Shown here piece by piece: positions 48,284 through 57,666 of a stretch of 64,000 nt of DNA. The notes beneath the pieces are model-generated. The model was given only the letters and a program-made list of their open reading frames with translations, was not told where the DNA came from and made no database searches. Numbering within the stretch: position 1 is the stretch's first letter; each line of letters starts with the position of its first letter. The DNA is taken from the NCBI GenBank assembly GCA_963826795.1, contig CAWGYT010000023.1:1-64000 (forward strand), written 5' to 3'. The DNA is from CAWGYT01 sp963826795 (GTDB lineage Bacteria; Planctomycetota; Planctomycetia; Pirellulales; Pirellulaceae). Both the position numbers and the translations under genes were made by a program.

Positions 48284-50591
48284 TTACACTTGGGAGACAA
48301 CCGAAAGCTTGAGGTTTAGAGGGCGCTGAGCGGAAGATGTAGCATACGCCTGCTCGTCCCTGAGGAATTCGGGAATGCATTCGAGGCACCCGCATAGCAG
48401 TTCGAGTTCCCATTTCAGCGGTACGCGAATCGCTAACCCTGGATTCACTCGCATGACCGTTGGATAAGCCTCCGGTCCAGCAATCGGCCAGCCATGCCTT
48501 TCCAAGGCATCAATATCTTTTCCGGCGAGTTCGAACGCTTCGCCATACGTCAGGGACAAGGCCGAGGTGCGCCGAGCGTTCTCTTCGTCGGACGCGTCGC
48601 CGGTAATCAACCGGCATAACAGATCGAGATCCTCGTACAGCGCTAAGCCCAAGGACATGCCAGACTGACCCATGATTACCGCGAACCACGGCCCACTCGT
48701 CAAAGCATCGCTTTCAACCTGGATAATGGTGTCACCTGCAATAGAACGCCAAGGAGTTTGTCGGTAAAAATCGGCAGCGGCGCGAAAGTACTTGCCGAGC
48801 GTTTCCTCGGTGACTCCGGGCGAGTCCACGAGCGGCTTTGGTCCCGACGAACCGGCGAGGCGATCGGTCAATCCGGCTGAGCATCTCGTCGAGTTGCTCG
48901 AGTTGACCGGCAACGACGCACTTCACCCCGGCCTCTTCCAGATAGGTCGCGAGTACGCGGCGATTTTCGTCCGAACGAACCTCAATCACACCCGGCAGAT
49001 GAGGTGAGCCCACCGCCGGCTGGCAAATCGCCTTCTGCACACCCTGCCAGAGCCAATTCGGTGGCGGAGTCGATTGCGTGAGATCGACAGTGTAAATCAA
49101 GCCATCCGTGGTGTTCGCGACCAGAATGATCCACGGTCGCTGTGGCTGGCCATCCACCTCAATCCACGATGCTAATTGCCGGACATCCGCCTGCCACACT
49201 TCTCCGACGCTTTGTGGCAGTGATGAAATGTCGGGATGACCTTCCGCAGAATCGGACGCAATATGAATCCGTTCAAGCATGTCGGTGGACGAACCGGCAA
49301 GTGCCATCACACTGTCGACTAGCGGTAGAGCAGCGACGACTTCGCAATCGATCTTGAGCTGTGCCAGTTTTGGCTGCCACCGCCGACAAAGCGTTTTCCG
49401 TGTAACTTGCACTTGCGTCGGGCGACTGGGCTCTCCCGTTTCCGGTTGCCGCATGACTTGCAACAATTGTTGCCACACTTCGGCATCCTTGGGGCGCTGA
49501 TCCATCATATCCAGCAACAGGACTTCGCCGCTTGTCGCGTTGGCGATCGCCATCATCCACCGTTTGCCGTCGTGCGAATCGCCGAGAGACGCTAACTCCA
49601 CCTCCCAGACATCGTCGCTTTGTGGCAAATCAACGAGGACTTGTTTGACCCTACTCCACGACGGCGCCGCGCGTTGAGGCGGCTCGGCGAGCTTTACGTG
49701 GAGTGTTTTTCGCAGCCAAGTGATGGCACCTGGCGAATTCTTCCATGCCGGCAAATACTGCGCGGCATATCCGACAGCTTCGTCTTCCCTGCCTGGTGAG
49801 ATGTGTCCCGGCAGTTGTTGCGGCATCGGTCTAGCGCCAGTTAAATAGTCCGGAACATGTGAGTTGGACTTGTATGCTTCCCGCAGCAGTCGACAAGCGG
49901 ACGCGGATTCTCCTTCCTGACGAAACGCCAGCAACGCTCGCGTGTACGACCAATCGGCCATGCCATCCTCTTTGTACTGTTCGAGTAATTCGACCAGTTC
50001 ATCATGACGTTGCAGATCGAGCAGCGCGGACGCAAGTCGATAGCGGATGCCTTGGTTGTCGTTGGGATTCAGTCGCAGTAGGGCCTGGTAATTTCCCACG
50101 GCATCCTCATAGCGTCCAGACGCCCACAACGCATCGGCCAGTCCTGCACGCGCACGCATGTACGGTCGCGTCGGGAGGAATCCCCAAAAGTGCCCTTCAA
50201 ATTCTTGGAATCCATCATCCCCTAACGCACGCGCCCCAGCGGCCACCCCTTGCTCGTAAAAATGGAGTGCCTCGTCGAGAGACCGTGCATGTTCGGCGAG
50301 CAAGACATAGGCATCTGCACAGTCGGGCGAACGCTCCAGGGCCTGTTTCGCAAGCTGCACCTGCCGGCCAGGACTCTCCGCCTCGAATGCGTCATACATG
50401 ATCTGCTGCGCAGCTTCGAGAGAGTCTTCGGCGACATCCCTGTCGCTGAACATCCGTTGCATGATTGCTTCCATTGCGCGACGGTCGGGTAACGGCGCAT
50501 TTAACAGATCAGGCGTGTTTGAGCTCCGCTGATCCTTGCGGCGAGTGGTGCGTGCCTTCGGCGATTTTGATTTTCGATTCTTATTCGACAT
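48284..50591 (-). CDS. TPR protein with DUF6930/DUF7309-like C-terminal parts, one frame break
   Basis: ATG 50591 follows GGACGGAGCCGAGC. The basic N-terminus (MSNKNRKSKSPKARTTRRKD) leads to TPR helices (AKQALERSPDCADAYVLLAE; RAGLADALWASGRYEDAVGN). A two-fold alpha/beta module follows (DDVWEVELASLGDSHDGKRW; GEVWQADVRQLASWIEVDG), then a C-terminal part (VTEETLGKYFRAAADFYRQ; IIQVESDALTSGPWFAVIMG). One frame break near 48865 divides the last ~190 residues from the rest; intact length would be ~768. By recollection of family layout these parts resemble DUF6930 and DUF7309. Role unknown, probably cytoplasmic. Its 5' flank is an AGACGGTCTACA element. Confidence 0.75.
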
Positions 50592-50675
50592 GCTCGGCTC
50601 CGTCCTTTCAGGTGATGGCTCCTATTGTAGCGAGGTACGCGAGAACTTGCACCAGTCCAATTGGGACACCTGGAG

Positions 50676-50887
50676 AAACCCAGACGGTCTATATTCCCGA
50701 CAAACCCAGACGGTCTATATTCCAACTTCCGTCCGCGCCCGCCACGCCTCTGTCCACCCTACGCGCCAAACTCACGCGGGACACGATGGGACGGCGTGCC
50801 CATTTCCACGAGCCGAAGTCGCCAGCGGAAGTTGTAGACCGTCTGGGTTTGTTGTCAGCGGAAGTTGTAGACCGTCTGGGTTTGTTG
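50676..50887 (+). mobile_element. AGACGGTCTACA element, copy 5, with both ends duplicated
   Basis: The core runs from AAACCCAGACGGTCTATATTCC-type sequence at 50702 to GTAGACCGTCTGGGTTTG near 50852. The interior (GTCCGCGCCCGCCACGCC; CACGCGGGACACGATGGGAC) matches copy 4. The left terminus occurs exactly twice (50676 and 50702), and the right terminus AGCGGAAGTTGTAGACCGTC also exactly twice (ending ~50852 and ~50887). It cuts the N-terminus off the DUF4058 gene that follows. Confidence 0.8.
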
Positions 50888-50906
50888 TCATTTCCGCGCA
50901 GGTCCT

Positions 50907-51539
50907 AAGTTCCTGCCCGAGCCTTATTTCGCCGCCGCCGGTGTGCACCTGGGGACTCTTTACGAGATTGATGTCGGCACCTATCGCGAGCCGCCGCCGG
51001 AGTCGAGCGGCAGTGAGGCCGGCCGAGGGACAACCGCCGTCGCGACCTACGGGCCACCACGGCCGACACTGACGCTGGAACCTCGCTTGCCAAATCAAGA
51101 TGTCTACGAGGTCCGCATCTACGACCGTCGGCGGAACCGGCGAATTGTGGCCGCCATCGAAATCGTCAGCCCGTCGAACAAGGATCGACCGGAGACACGA
51201 GGCACGTTCGTCTCGAAGGTCGCCGCGCTGCTGAAGCACGACATCTGTGTGTCGATTGTCGACGTCGTCAGCACGAGTGAGTTCAATTTGTATGCGGAGT
51301 TGATGAATTTCCACGAGAGCACCGACCCGGCCGTCGGTGACCAGCCGCCGCCGATGTACGCCGTCACGGTCCGCATGCGATACGAGGGCTCGCGCCGCAT
51401 GATGGATAGCTGGTATCAGCCACTGGCGATCGGTGATCCCCTGCCGACGCTCCCCGTCTGGCTCACGGCCACGCGCGCCATCTCGCTGGAACTCGAAGCC
51501 AGCTACGAAGAGACCTGTCGAACGCTCCGAATTGGATAG
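50907..51539 (+). pseudogene. N-terminally truncated DUF4058-family gene
   Basis: From 50907 the frame reads KFLPEPYFAAAGVHLGTLYE, then RPTLTLEPRLPNQDVYEVRI, RRIVAAIEIVSPSNKDRPET, LLKHDICVSIVDVVS, and DPLPTLPVWLTATRAISLEL to TAG at 51539. This is the bulk of a DUF4058-like domain, whose IEIVSPxNK motif recalls nuclease-like folds. About the first 50 residues are missing, replaced by element copy 5. A GTG at 50943 could restart translation but has no ribosome site. Function of the family is unknown. Confidence 0.7.
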
Positions 51540-51584
51540 TGTGTGGCAGAGTTTCGCCGCGGCTGTGTCACCTCGCACCGCAGC

Positions 51585-51735
51585 GTTCGTCGCTCCGTCG
51601 CGTTGTAGCCCCCGTCGCGCCGTAGCCCCCGTCGCGCAGACGGGGGGGCGAAACCGTCCCACGGCCGACCTCGCCCTGCAGGTCTCGCATCCAAGCCGCT
51701 TCACCCCCGCTCTCCGCGAGCGGGGCTACGGACCC
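51585..51735. repeat. RAYT-flanking REP block, left
   Basis: Two GTAGCCCCCGTCGCGC units, then ACGGGGG, GCCGACCTCGCCCTGCAGG and the hairpin CCCGCTCTCCGCGAGCGGGG. The same block, same orientation, lies right of the transposase at 52460-52615. It provides the last residues and stop of the RAYT frame. Confidence 0.85.
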
Positions 51736-52310
51736 GCTTCATGAAAATGTCCATGCCTGCGCATGTACGAGTATGAGCGCCAAAACCGCTGCCAGAAGTC
51801 AGGCTGCCAGAGCTCAATCCCCGGATATCCCGGGATCAAGCAACCCGAATCGCGGTATTCGCGGTAACCATCGGCCGGCACAAGGCCCTGACGTTCGGGA
51901 TTGCGAGCGATGTATTCGACGAGCGTTTCGACAGCCGACTCCAATCGCTCATCGTCGCGAAGCACTCGATCATACGGCTGGTGTTGAAATTCAAAACCCA
52001 GCTTCAGCAATGGCCGACTCAGCTCACGTCGGAAGTACTTCATCGCTCTGAGCTGATCCGTACGATCATCGATTCCGATCCAGAGCATATGAATATGGTC
52101 AGGCATCAAGCAGTAGATCGGGCAGGTGAATGAATATCGGAAGGCTGCATGTGTCAGGAGCTCTCGGAATTTGTAATTGAACGCTGGGATTAGCCACCCC
52201 GTCCGGCGATCCTGAATGGTCATATTCCAGTGAACGTAAGCTTGTCCTCGGTAATGACCGGGTTCAAGTCGCGGAAGGTAATCGCTGAATTCATAATTCG
52301 CTACGCCCAT
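51726..52310 (-). CDS. REP-associated tyrosine transposase (RAYT, Y1_Tnp)
   Basis: A 194-residue intact protein from ATG 52310 (MGVANYEFSDYLPRLEPGHY). It has the RAYT order: QAYVHWNMTIQDRR, CPIYCLMPDHIHMLWIG with the HxH metal site, LRAMKYFRRELSRPLLKLGF, and ARNPERQGLVPADGYREY. The C-terminus (GIELWQPDFWQRFWRSYSYM) runs to the REP block. RAYTs are HUH-type single-strand nucleases that move REP palindromes. The direct-repeat REP blocks on both sides are its likely substrate. It could act on the many REP-like units of this genome in trans. Confidence 0.85.
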   Translation of the reverse strand: MGVANYEFSDYLPRLEPGHYRGQAYVHWNMTIQDRRTGWLIPAFNYKFRELLTHAAFRYSFTCPIYCLMPDHIHMLWIGIDDRTDQLRAMKYFRRELSRPLLKLGFEFQHQPYDRVLRDDERLESAVETLVEYIARNPERQGLVPADGYREYRDSGCLIPGYPGIELWQPDFWQRFWRSYSYMRRHGHFHEAGP

Positions 52311-52459
52311 CGCATTCAGCCTAACTGGCGGGTGGCAAGCCGCTTTCGCACATCCGAGCAGACTCGGCGAGCGAGTCCACGCGTGGTGATCGTAGCAGAG
52401 GGGAGCTATCGACGTCGATTCGCGGTGAGAGCGGATCCTTCCCCGTCCGCCCGAAGCCC

Positions 52460-52615
52460 CCGTCGCGCCTAGCCCCCGTCGCGCCGTAGCCCCCGTCGCG
52501 CCGTAGCCCCCGTCGCGCAGACGGGGGGCGAACCCGTCCCCCAGCCGACCTCGCCCTGCAGGCCTCGCATCCACGCCGCGCCACCCCCGCTCTACGCGAG
52601 CGGGGCTACAGCGCA
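52460..52615. repeat. RAYT-flanking REP block, right, with reiterated end
   Basis: Four GTAGCCCCCGTCGCGCC-type units precede the same CAGACGGGGGGCG, CCTGCAGG and CCCGCTCTACGCGAGCGGGG parts as at 51585-51735. The left block has two units, this one four, so the end unit number changes between copies. Confidence 0.85.
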
Positions 52616-52638
52616 ATGGGGACTGCGGCGGGGGCAGG

Positions 52639-52740
52639 AAATGGAAATGGGAACATTCCGCATAATGCATCCCTCTTTCCGTCGCCGACGTGATTCCTGG
52701 AACTCAATGGCGCGAAACCAGGAATGTCCCCGTTTCCCCC
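52639..52740. repeat. GGGAACATTCC / GGAATGTCCCC repeat
   Basis: AAATGGGAACATTCC and CCAGGAATGTCCCCGTTTCC bracket ~60 bp and are imperfect inverted copies, a REP family distinct from the others. No gene is called in 52616-53064. A TAGACCGTCTGGAACTCC scrap of the AGACSGTCT family sits at 52792. Confidence 0.65.
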
Positions 52741-53064
52741 TCCCCGGCGTCGAAAGGCCCCCGGACTCCAAGCCGGCGGTGGCGGAAAATAGACCGTCTG
52801 GAACTCCCGTCGATGTGACCTACGTGGCCATCGAACTGGACGAAAAACGCCGCTGGCCCGTGCCGATTCGGGGCCCGGTCAGCATGTAACGCCGGATCCG
52901 CCCTTCGGGGGATCGGTCGCCCGCCGTCGCTGGGGCCCCATGCTGGCACTCCCTTCGACCTCCGCTTACCCTGGCTGTATCGCCTGGCCGCCGTCGAGGA
53001 CGCCGATCCTCGTAATTGCGCATCGCCGGCGAGACGACGACGTCACTACGCAAGGGGGCAGGCC

Positions 53065-53697
53065 ATGATTCCAGAATCACCCGACGATACGAACGACCTG
53101 CTGGTACGGGCTGAGCAAGGGCAGGACCGAGCCCGTGAGGTCCTGCTGGAACGGCATCGCGAGCGGCTCAAGCGGATGGTGCGGCTGCGGATGGATTGCC
53201 GTCTCGTCCGCCGCATCGACCCTTCCGATGTCGTGCAAGATACACTGATTGTGGCCAGTGAGCATTTCGACAAGTATCTGCGGGAACGGCCGGTCGCGTT
53301 CTATCCCTGGCTGCGGCGACTTGCCGTGCAGCGCTTGATCGATGCCCAGAGGCGTCATCTGACCTCCAGACGCCGCTCGTTGAGGAACGAAGCCGGTAAT
53401 TTGCCGGAACTGGCGCCGGATGCCTCGTCCCCTTTGCTGGAATGGGCGGTCGATTCGTGCAGCGGGCCGCTGACACGCGTTTCGCGCGACGAACTGCGGC
53501 GGCACGTGCGGCGTTCGATCGCGGAACTGGCCGAAATCGATCGCGAGGTGCTGATGTTGCGGTACCTGGAACAACTCAGCGTCCGCGACGTGGCGCAGAT
53601 CCTGGAAATCAGCGAGGCAGCCGTCAAGGGTCGACAACTGCGAGCCCTGGAACGGCTGCGCAACATGATAGACTCCGAATATGGCGAGGGACTCTGA
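53065..53697 (+). CDS. ECF-type RNA polymerase sigma factor
   Basis: A 210-residue intact sigma factor. Region 2 shows MVRLRMDCRLVRRIDPSDVV, QDTLIVASEHFDKYL and FYPWLRRLAVQRLIDAQRRH. Region 4 shows IDREVLMLRYLEQLSVRDVA, QILEISEAAVKGRQLRALER. AAGGGGGCAGGCC precedes ATG 53065. Its stop TGA overlaps the ATG of the kinase by one base (TGATG), so the two are translationally coupled. No anti-sigma factor is present; the kinase is the probable control partner. Confidence 0.93.
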   Translation: MIPESPDDTNDLLVRAEQGQDRAREVLLERHRERLKRMVRLRMDCRLVRRIDPSDVVQDTLIVASEHFDKYLRERPVAFYPWLRRLAVQRLIDAQRRHLTSRRRSLRNEAGNLPELAPDASSPLLEWAVDSCSGPLTRVSRDELRRHVRRSIAELAEIDREVLMLRYLEQLSVRDVAQILEISEAAVKGRQLRALERLRNMIDSEYGEGL

Positions 53698-56600
53698 TGA
53701 GTTTCGACGCGCATTGGCGCGAGGACGAGCCCGACCTGCTGGCCGAAGTCGTCGACCAGTTGACCGAGCAATTTGCCCAGGGCGAGCCCTGCGACCTGGA
53801 GGCTTTGTGCCGTCAGCATCCGCAACTCGCACCCGATTGCGGCGGTTGGTTCCCGCGATCGCGGCGGTCAGTGATCTGCGCAATTGTCCCGAGGATTCGG
53901 CAACGGAAGGACTGCCGATTCCGGAAACCCTCGGCGGCTTTCGTATTCTGCGCCAGCTTGGCCGCGGAGGAATGGGCGTCGTCTACCTGGCCGAGCAAAT
54001 CGGGTTGGGGCGGCGTGTGGCCGTGAAGGTACTGCCCTTCGCCACGCTCTTGGATCAGCGACAGCTGGAACGATTCCGCAATGAGGCCCGGGCGGCCGCG
54101 ATGCTGCGTCACCCGGCGATTGTCGGAGTCCACGCGGTCGGTTGTGAACACGGCATCAACTACTATGTGATGGACTACGTCGAGGGTCTGAGTCTGGCGG
54201 AAATCATCGCCCAGAATGACGCCGGACGCCGCCCAGCCTCCCGCCCGTTTTCCCGGCCGGACCGCGACAACTCCGGAGGGTCGGCCAACAGCACCGCGCC
54301 GCTGGCCACCCTCTCAACGGCCCGGCAGTCGGGCCAGCGCGGTTGGGCAAATGCCGTGGCCAACATCGGGATTCAAGCCGCTCGAGCCCTGCACCATGCT
54401 CACCAGCAGGGCGTCCTTCATCGCGATATCAAACCGTCCAATCTCCTGGTCGACCAGGACGGGAATCTCCATATCACCGATTTCGGCTTAGCGCGGATTC
54501 AGGAGGACCAGCGATTGACCGTTACGGGCGACCTGGTTGGCACGCTTCGTTACATGAGCCCGGAACAGTTGACCGGCGAAATGCTGGTGGATCAGCGGAC
54601 CGACATCTGCGCTCTGGGATTGACGCTGTATGAGTTGCTCACAGGCCAAGCCGCCTACCCCGCCCAGCAGCGTGCGGTCCTGATGGAAGAAGTCCGACGC
54701 GGCGTTCCGGCCCCGCCGACACGGGTCTGCCCGGACATCCCTCGCGATCTGGAGACGATCGTTCTCAAAGCGATCGAAAAAGTCCCGGCGTTACGTTACC
54801 AGCAGGCGGCCGCCCTGGCCGACGACCTGGAACGTTACTTGCAGAACAAACCGGTCCGCGCCCGCCGCATCGGCACCTGGGAACGACTTCGACGTTGGGC
54901 CGTGCGAAATCCCCTCCTGGCCACCTTGTTGATCACCGTCAGCATGCTGCTCACCATGTTGGCCGTGGGCAGCACCGCCGTGGCCTACCGTTTCGCCACG
55001 TCCGCCCGGCGGCAACGGTCGCAGATCTATGCACGTGACATTCGTTTGGCACAGCGTGCCGTCGAGGAAGGCCGTATGCTGGATGCAGAAGCCAACTTGC
55101 TGCGCTGGGTCGGGCCGGCGGGGACCCGATCTGCGGGGACTTGAATGGTTCTACTTGTCGGGCGCCTGCCACGACCCCGCGATCGAACGGACGATCGCCC
55201 ACGAGGTGGCAACACACGCCGTTCGATTCGTCGAGAGTGACGATAAACTGGCCGTCGGCTGGTTTTCTGATCGCGTCACGATCTGGGACCTGACACGCCC
55301 GACGGGGTCCGGCCCGGTCCGCGAATTGCCGATGGACTGCCAGTACGTCGGATCGCTGATCGGCGGCCCTCCGCCCGCTCGAAACCGACTCTGGGCCGGT
55401 GGCGTAGGCGGTAACTTGGTCGCCTGGGACACCCCCAGCGCGACGCCCGTCCGGCGGTATCCGATGGATCTGCCGAAAATGGCGTCCGCTTGTTTTTCGG
55501 TCCACACCGACCCGAGAAACCGCTGGCTGGCCATCGGCGCCGGCGGCTACCACGCGGGCACCGTCCGCGTTTTCGACCGGACCGACGGCTCCCTGCTCAC
55601 GTCGCTGGAGGGATTCCCGGGGCGCTGTCAGGTCAGCTTCACACCGACAGGGCGGTTGCTGGTCACTAGCAAGAATGACGACCGGTTGCGCTGGTACGAT
55701 CCGGCCAGCGGCCAAGTGGTCACCGTCCATCAGCTGAATGCCGATAGCGCGACGGAATTGGCGCATCATCCCGATGGTCGACACGTGGCCATCGGGACCT
55801 TGACGCAGCGAGGCATGCAGCCGTCGGCCGGGATCGAGTTCTGGGACCTGGTCGACGGCGTCCGCGTGGCACGAACCACCCTCACGGCGGCAGAAATACG
55901 CAGCCTGGACTACTCTCCCGACGGCTCGCTGCTGGCGGCTGGCGATGAATCGGGACAGCTGTTCTTGTTGGATTCGGATCACCAGGTGATCGCCAGCCGA
56001 CGCGCCCATGGGGGAACCGTCAAGGGGCTCGCCTTCTCCTCCCAGGGCAACAAATTGGCCACGGCCAGCGACGACAAGACGGTCCACGTGTGGTCGGTCG
56101 CCAGGCTGCTCGATGGCGCCGCTCATCAGGTCAAATTGGAAAGACCCCTCGTTTTCTGCCAGAATTCGGTGTTTCTGGACGAGCAAACCCTCTGCAGTTC
56201 GTCGGGAACGGGCGAATTGGTCCTCTGGAATGCCGCCACCGGAAAGGTCAAAGACGTATGGCATCTCAGGGCAGGAACGGCGAATGCCCTGCGGGTCGCC
56301 GTCTCGGCCGATCGCCGCCGGATCGGAATCGTTTGCGGCGAATACCCACATTCGGCCAACCCCGGCCGCTTGTTGGTGCTGGACGCCTCAACCGGCCGCG
56401 AGTTGCGGGCGGTCGACGTGCCACCGGTGGCAAGCGGCGGAGTGGCTTTTGCCCCCGACGGCAGGCGACTGGCGGCTGTCCTCGCGGAACAAATTGTCCT
56501 CTGGGACTTCCTGGCACCCGGCGACGCGACGGACGCGATCCACACCTTATCCTTTGACGCACCCCCCAAATGCCTTGACTTCTCGGCCGACGGCCGTTGG

Positions 56601-57143
56601 CTGGCCTGCGGTGATGTGCAAGGTCAGGTCTCGATCTACCGGGCCAAGACCCTGGAACCCTTCCTCACGTTTCAAGGCGACAGCCAGATCGCGATGCGGA
56701 CCGTCTTCTCGCCTGACAGCTCCCTTCTGGCCGTGGTGGGCTTCGACCGCGTTATCAAACTCTTCGAAACCGACCGGTTCCAAGAACTCCCCAACCCCGG
56801 CTTCCTGAAGGTGGCCGGATACCAGAACGATCTCTGCTTCTCGCCAGATGGAACCCGGTTGCTCACCGCCGGACCCGATGGTCGAGCTCACCTCTGGGAC
56901 CGGGACTCGGGCGAAGAACTGCTTACGTTCCACGTCGCGGATGCCTGGTACCCTGCCATCACCTTTTCGCCCCAGGGCAACTCGCTGGCCATTTCCGTTG
57001 GCTGTGACGTATTCGCCTTGCAGGGCGCCGATCGACGACATCTCAGCCCATTGAGCGTGGAACAGCTGGGCGACATCGTCTGCCAACGGATGGACCAAAT
57101 CCGACTGTTCCGGCATCGCCCGCCCGCGGATTCGCAACCTTAA
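53697..57143 (+). CDS. Transmembrane Ser/Thr kinase with WD40 propeller, two frame breaks
   Basis: ATG 53697 overlaps the ECF stop. An N-terminal ~50-residue helical piece (EDEPDLLAEVVDQLTEQFA) precedes a frame break near 53840. The kinase domain follows: LGRGGMGVVYLAEQ, VAVKVLP, HRDIKPSNLLV, ITDFGLARIQ and GTLRYMSPEQ. One membrane helix (LLATLLITVSMLLTMLAVG) is followed by a second break near 55115, at a GGGG run, then the ~670-residue extracellular WD40-type propeller (LDYSPDGSLLAAGDESGQLF; LAFSSQGNKLATASDDKTV; LCFSPDGTRLLTAGPDGRAH). Intact length would be ~1,148 residues. It probably senses an outside signal and acts on the coupled sigma factor. The breaks fall at variable linkers, so error rather than decay is likely. 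Confidence 0.85.
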
Positions 57144-57666
57144 CGCAAGCCGGAAGTGCACCGTCGCCCCGCTCGCGAAGAACGGGGGCAGCGTGCCTGA
57201 AAACACTCATTCCCACCGTCTCCGCGACGGTGGCTACGGCAGAAATGGCGATTCCAGACAAGACTGATTCGCAATCTTTTTCGAGCTGCCCAATTCGGTC
57301 CCCATCGCGACCCGGATTCCAACCCGATCACAGCACCCCAGCCGGCGGCATTGGGCGCTTTTCTGAGTTGTCTGCCAAAAAACACCGATTATGCGCAGCG
57401 CCGTCGGCGGCAAATGCGTCATTGTCACAAGTGGCCTGTCGCCGTTTGATTTTGGGGTTGGCGTCGTGGGAAGGCGAGGCTCTGGCCGAGCCGCTTGAAC
57501 GAATTCGCGTCCCAACCATTTTCGGCTCGGCCGGAACCTCGCCTTCCGCACTCCACTTCAATCTTGAGCTGGAACACAGCACGTGAGCAGCCCAAGCGCT
57601 GCCGCGATTTCGCCACGTTGTTCCGCTTGAAGCGCTCCGCACTCTATCTGCCTGGAAGGTCAACCG
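57144..57666. other. Intergenic region with REP palindromes
   Basis: Just after the kinase gene, CACCGTC and GACGGTG form a small hairpin (57209-57228). A paired REP lies at 57468-57548. The end (CTGGAAGGTCAACCG) is the ribosome site of the next gene. No coding sequence is supported. Confidence 0.6.
57468..57548. repeat. Paired REP (BIME-like) of the GGCGAGGCT type
   Basis: GGGAAGGCGAGGCTCTGGCC and its inverted partner GGCCGGAACCTCGCCTTCC are separated by ~30 bp. It is the same family as the REPs around the decayed RAYT at 40.2 kb. Confidence 0.8.

Noticed and set aside
54951..56351. 466-codon minus-strand frame
   Set aside because: It lies opposite the WD40 part of the kinase gene; the plus strand has recognisable propeller repeats.
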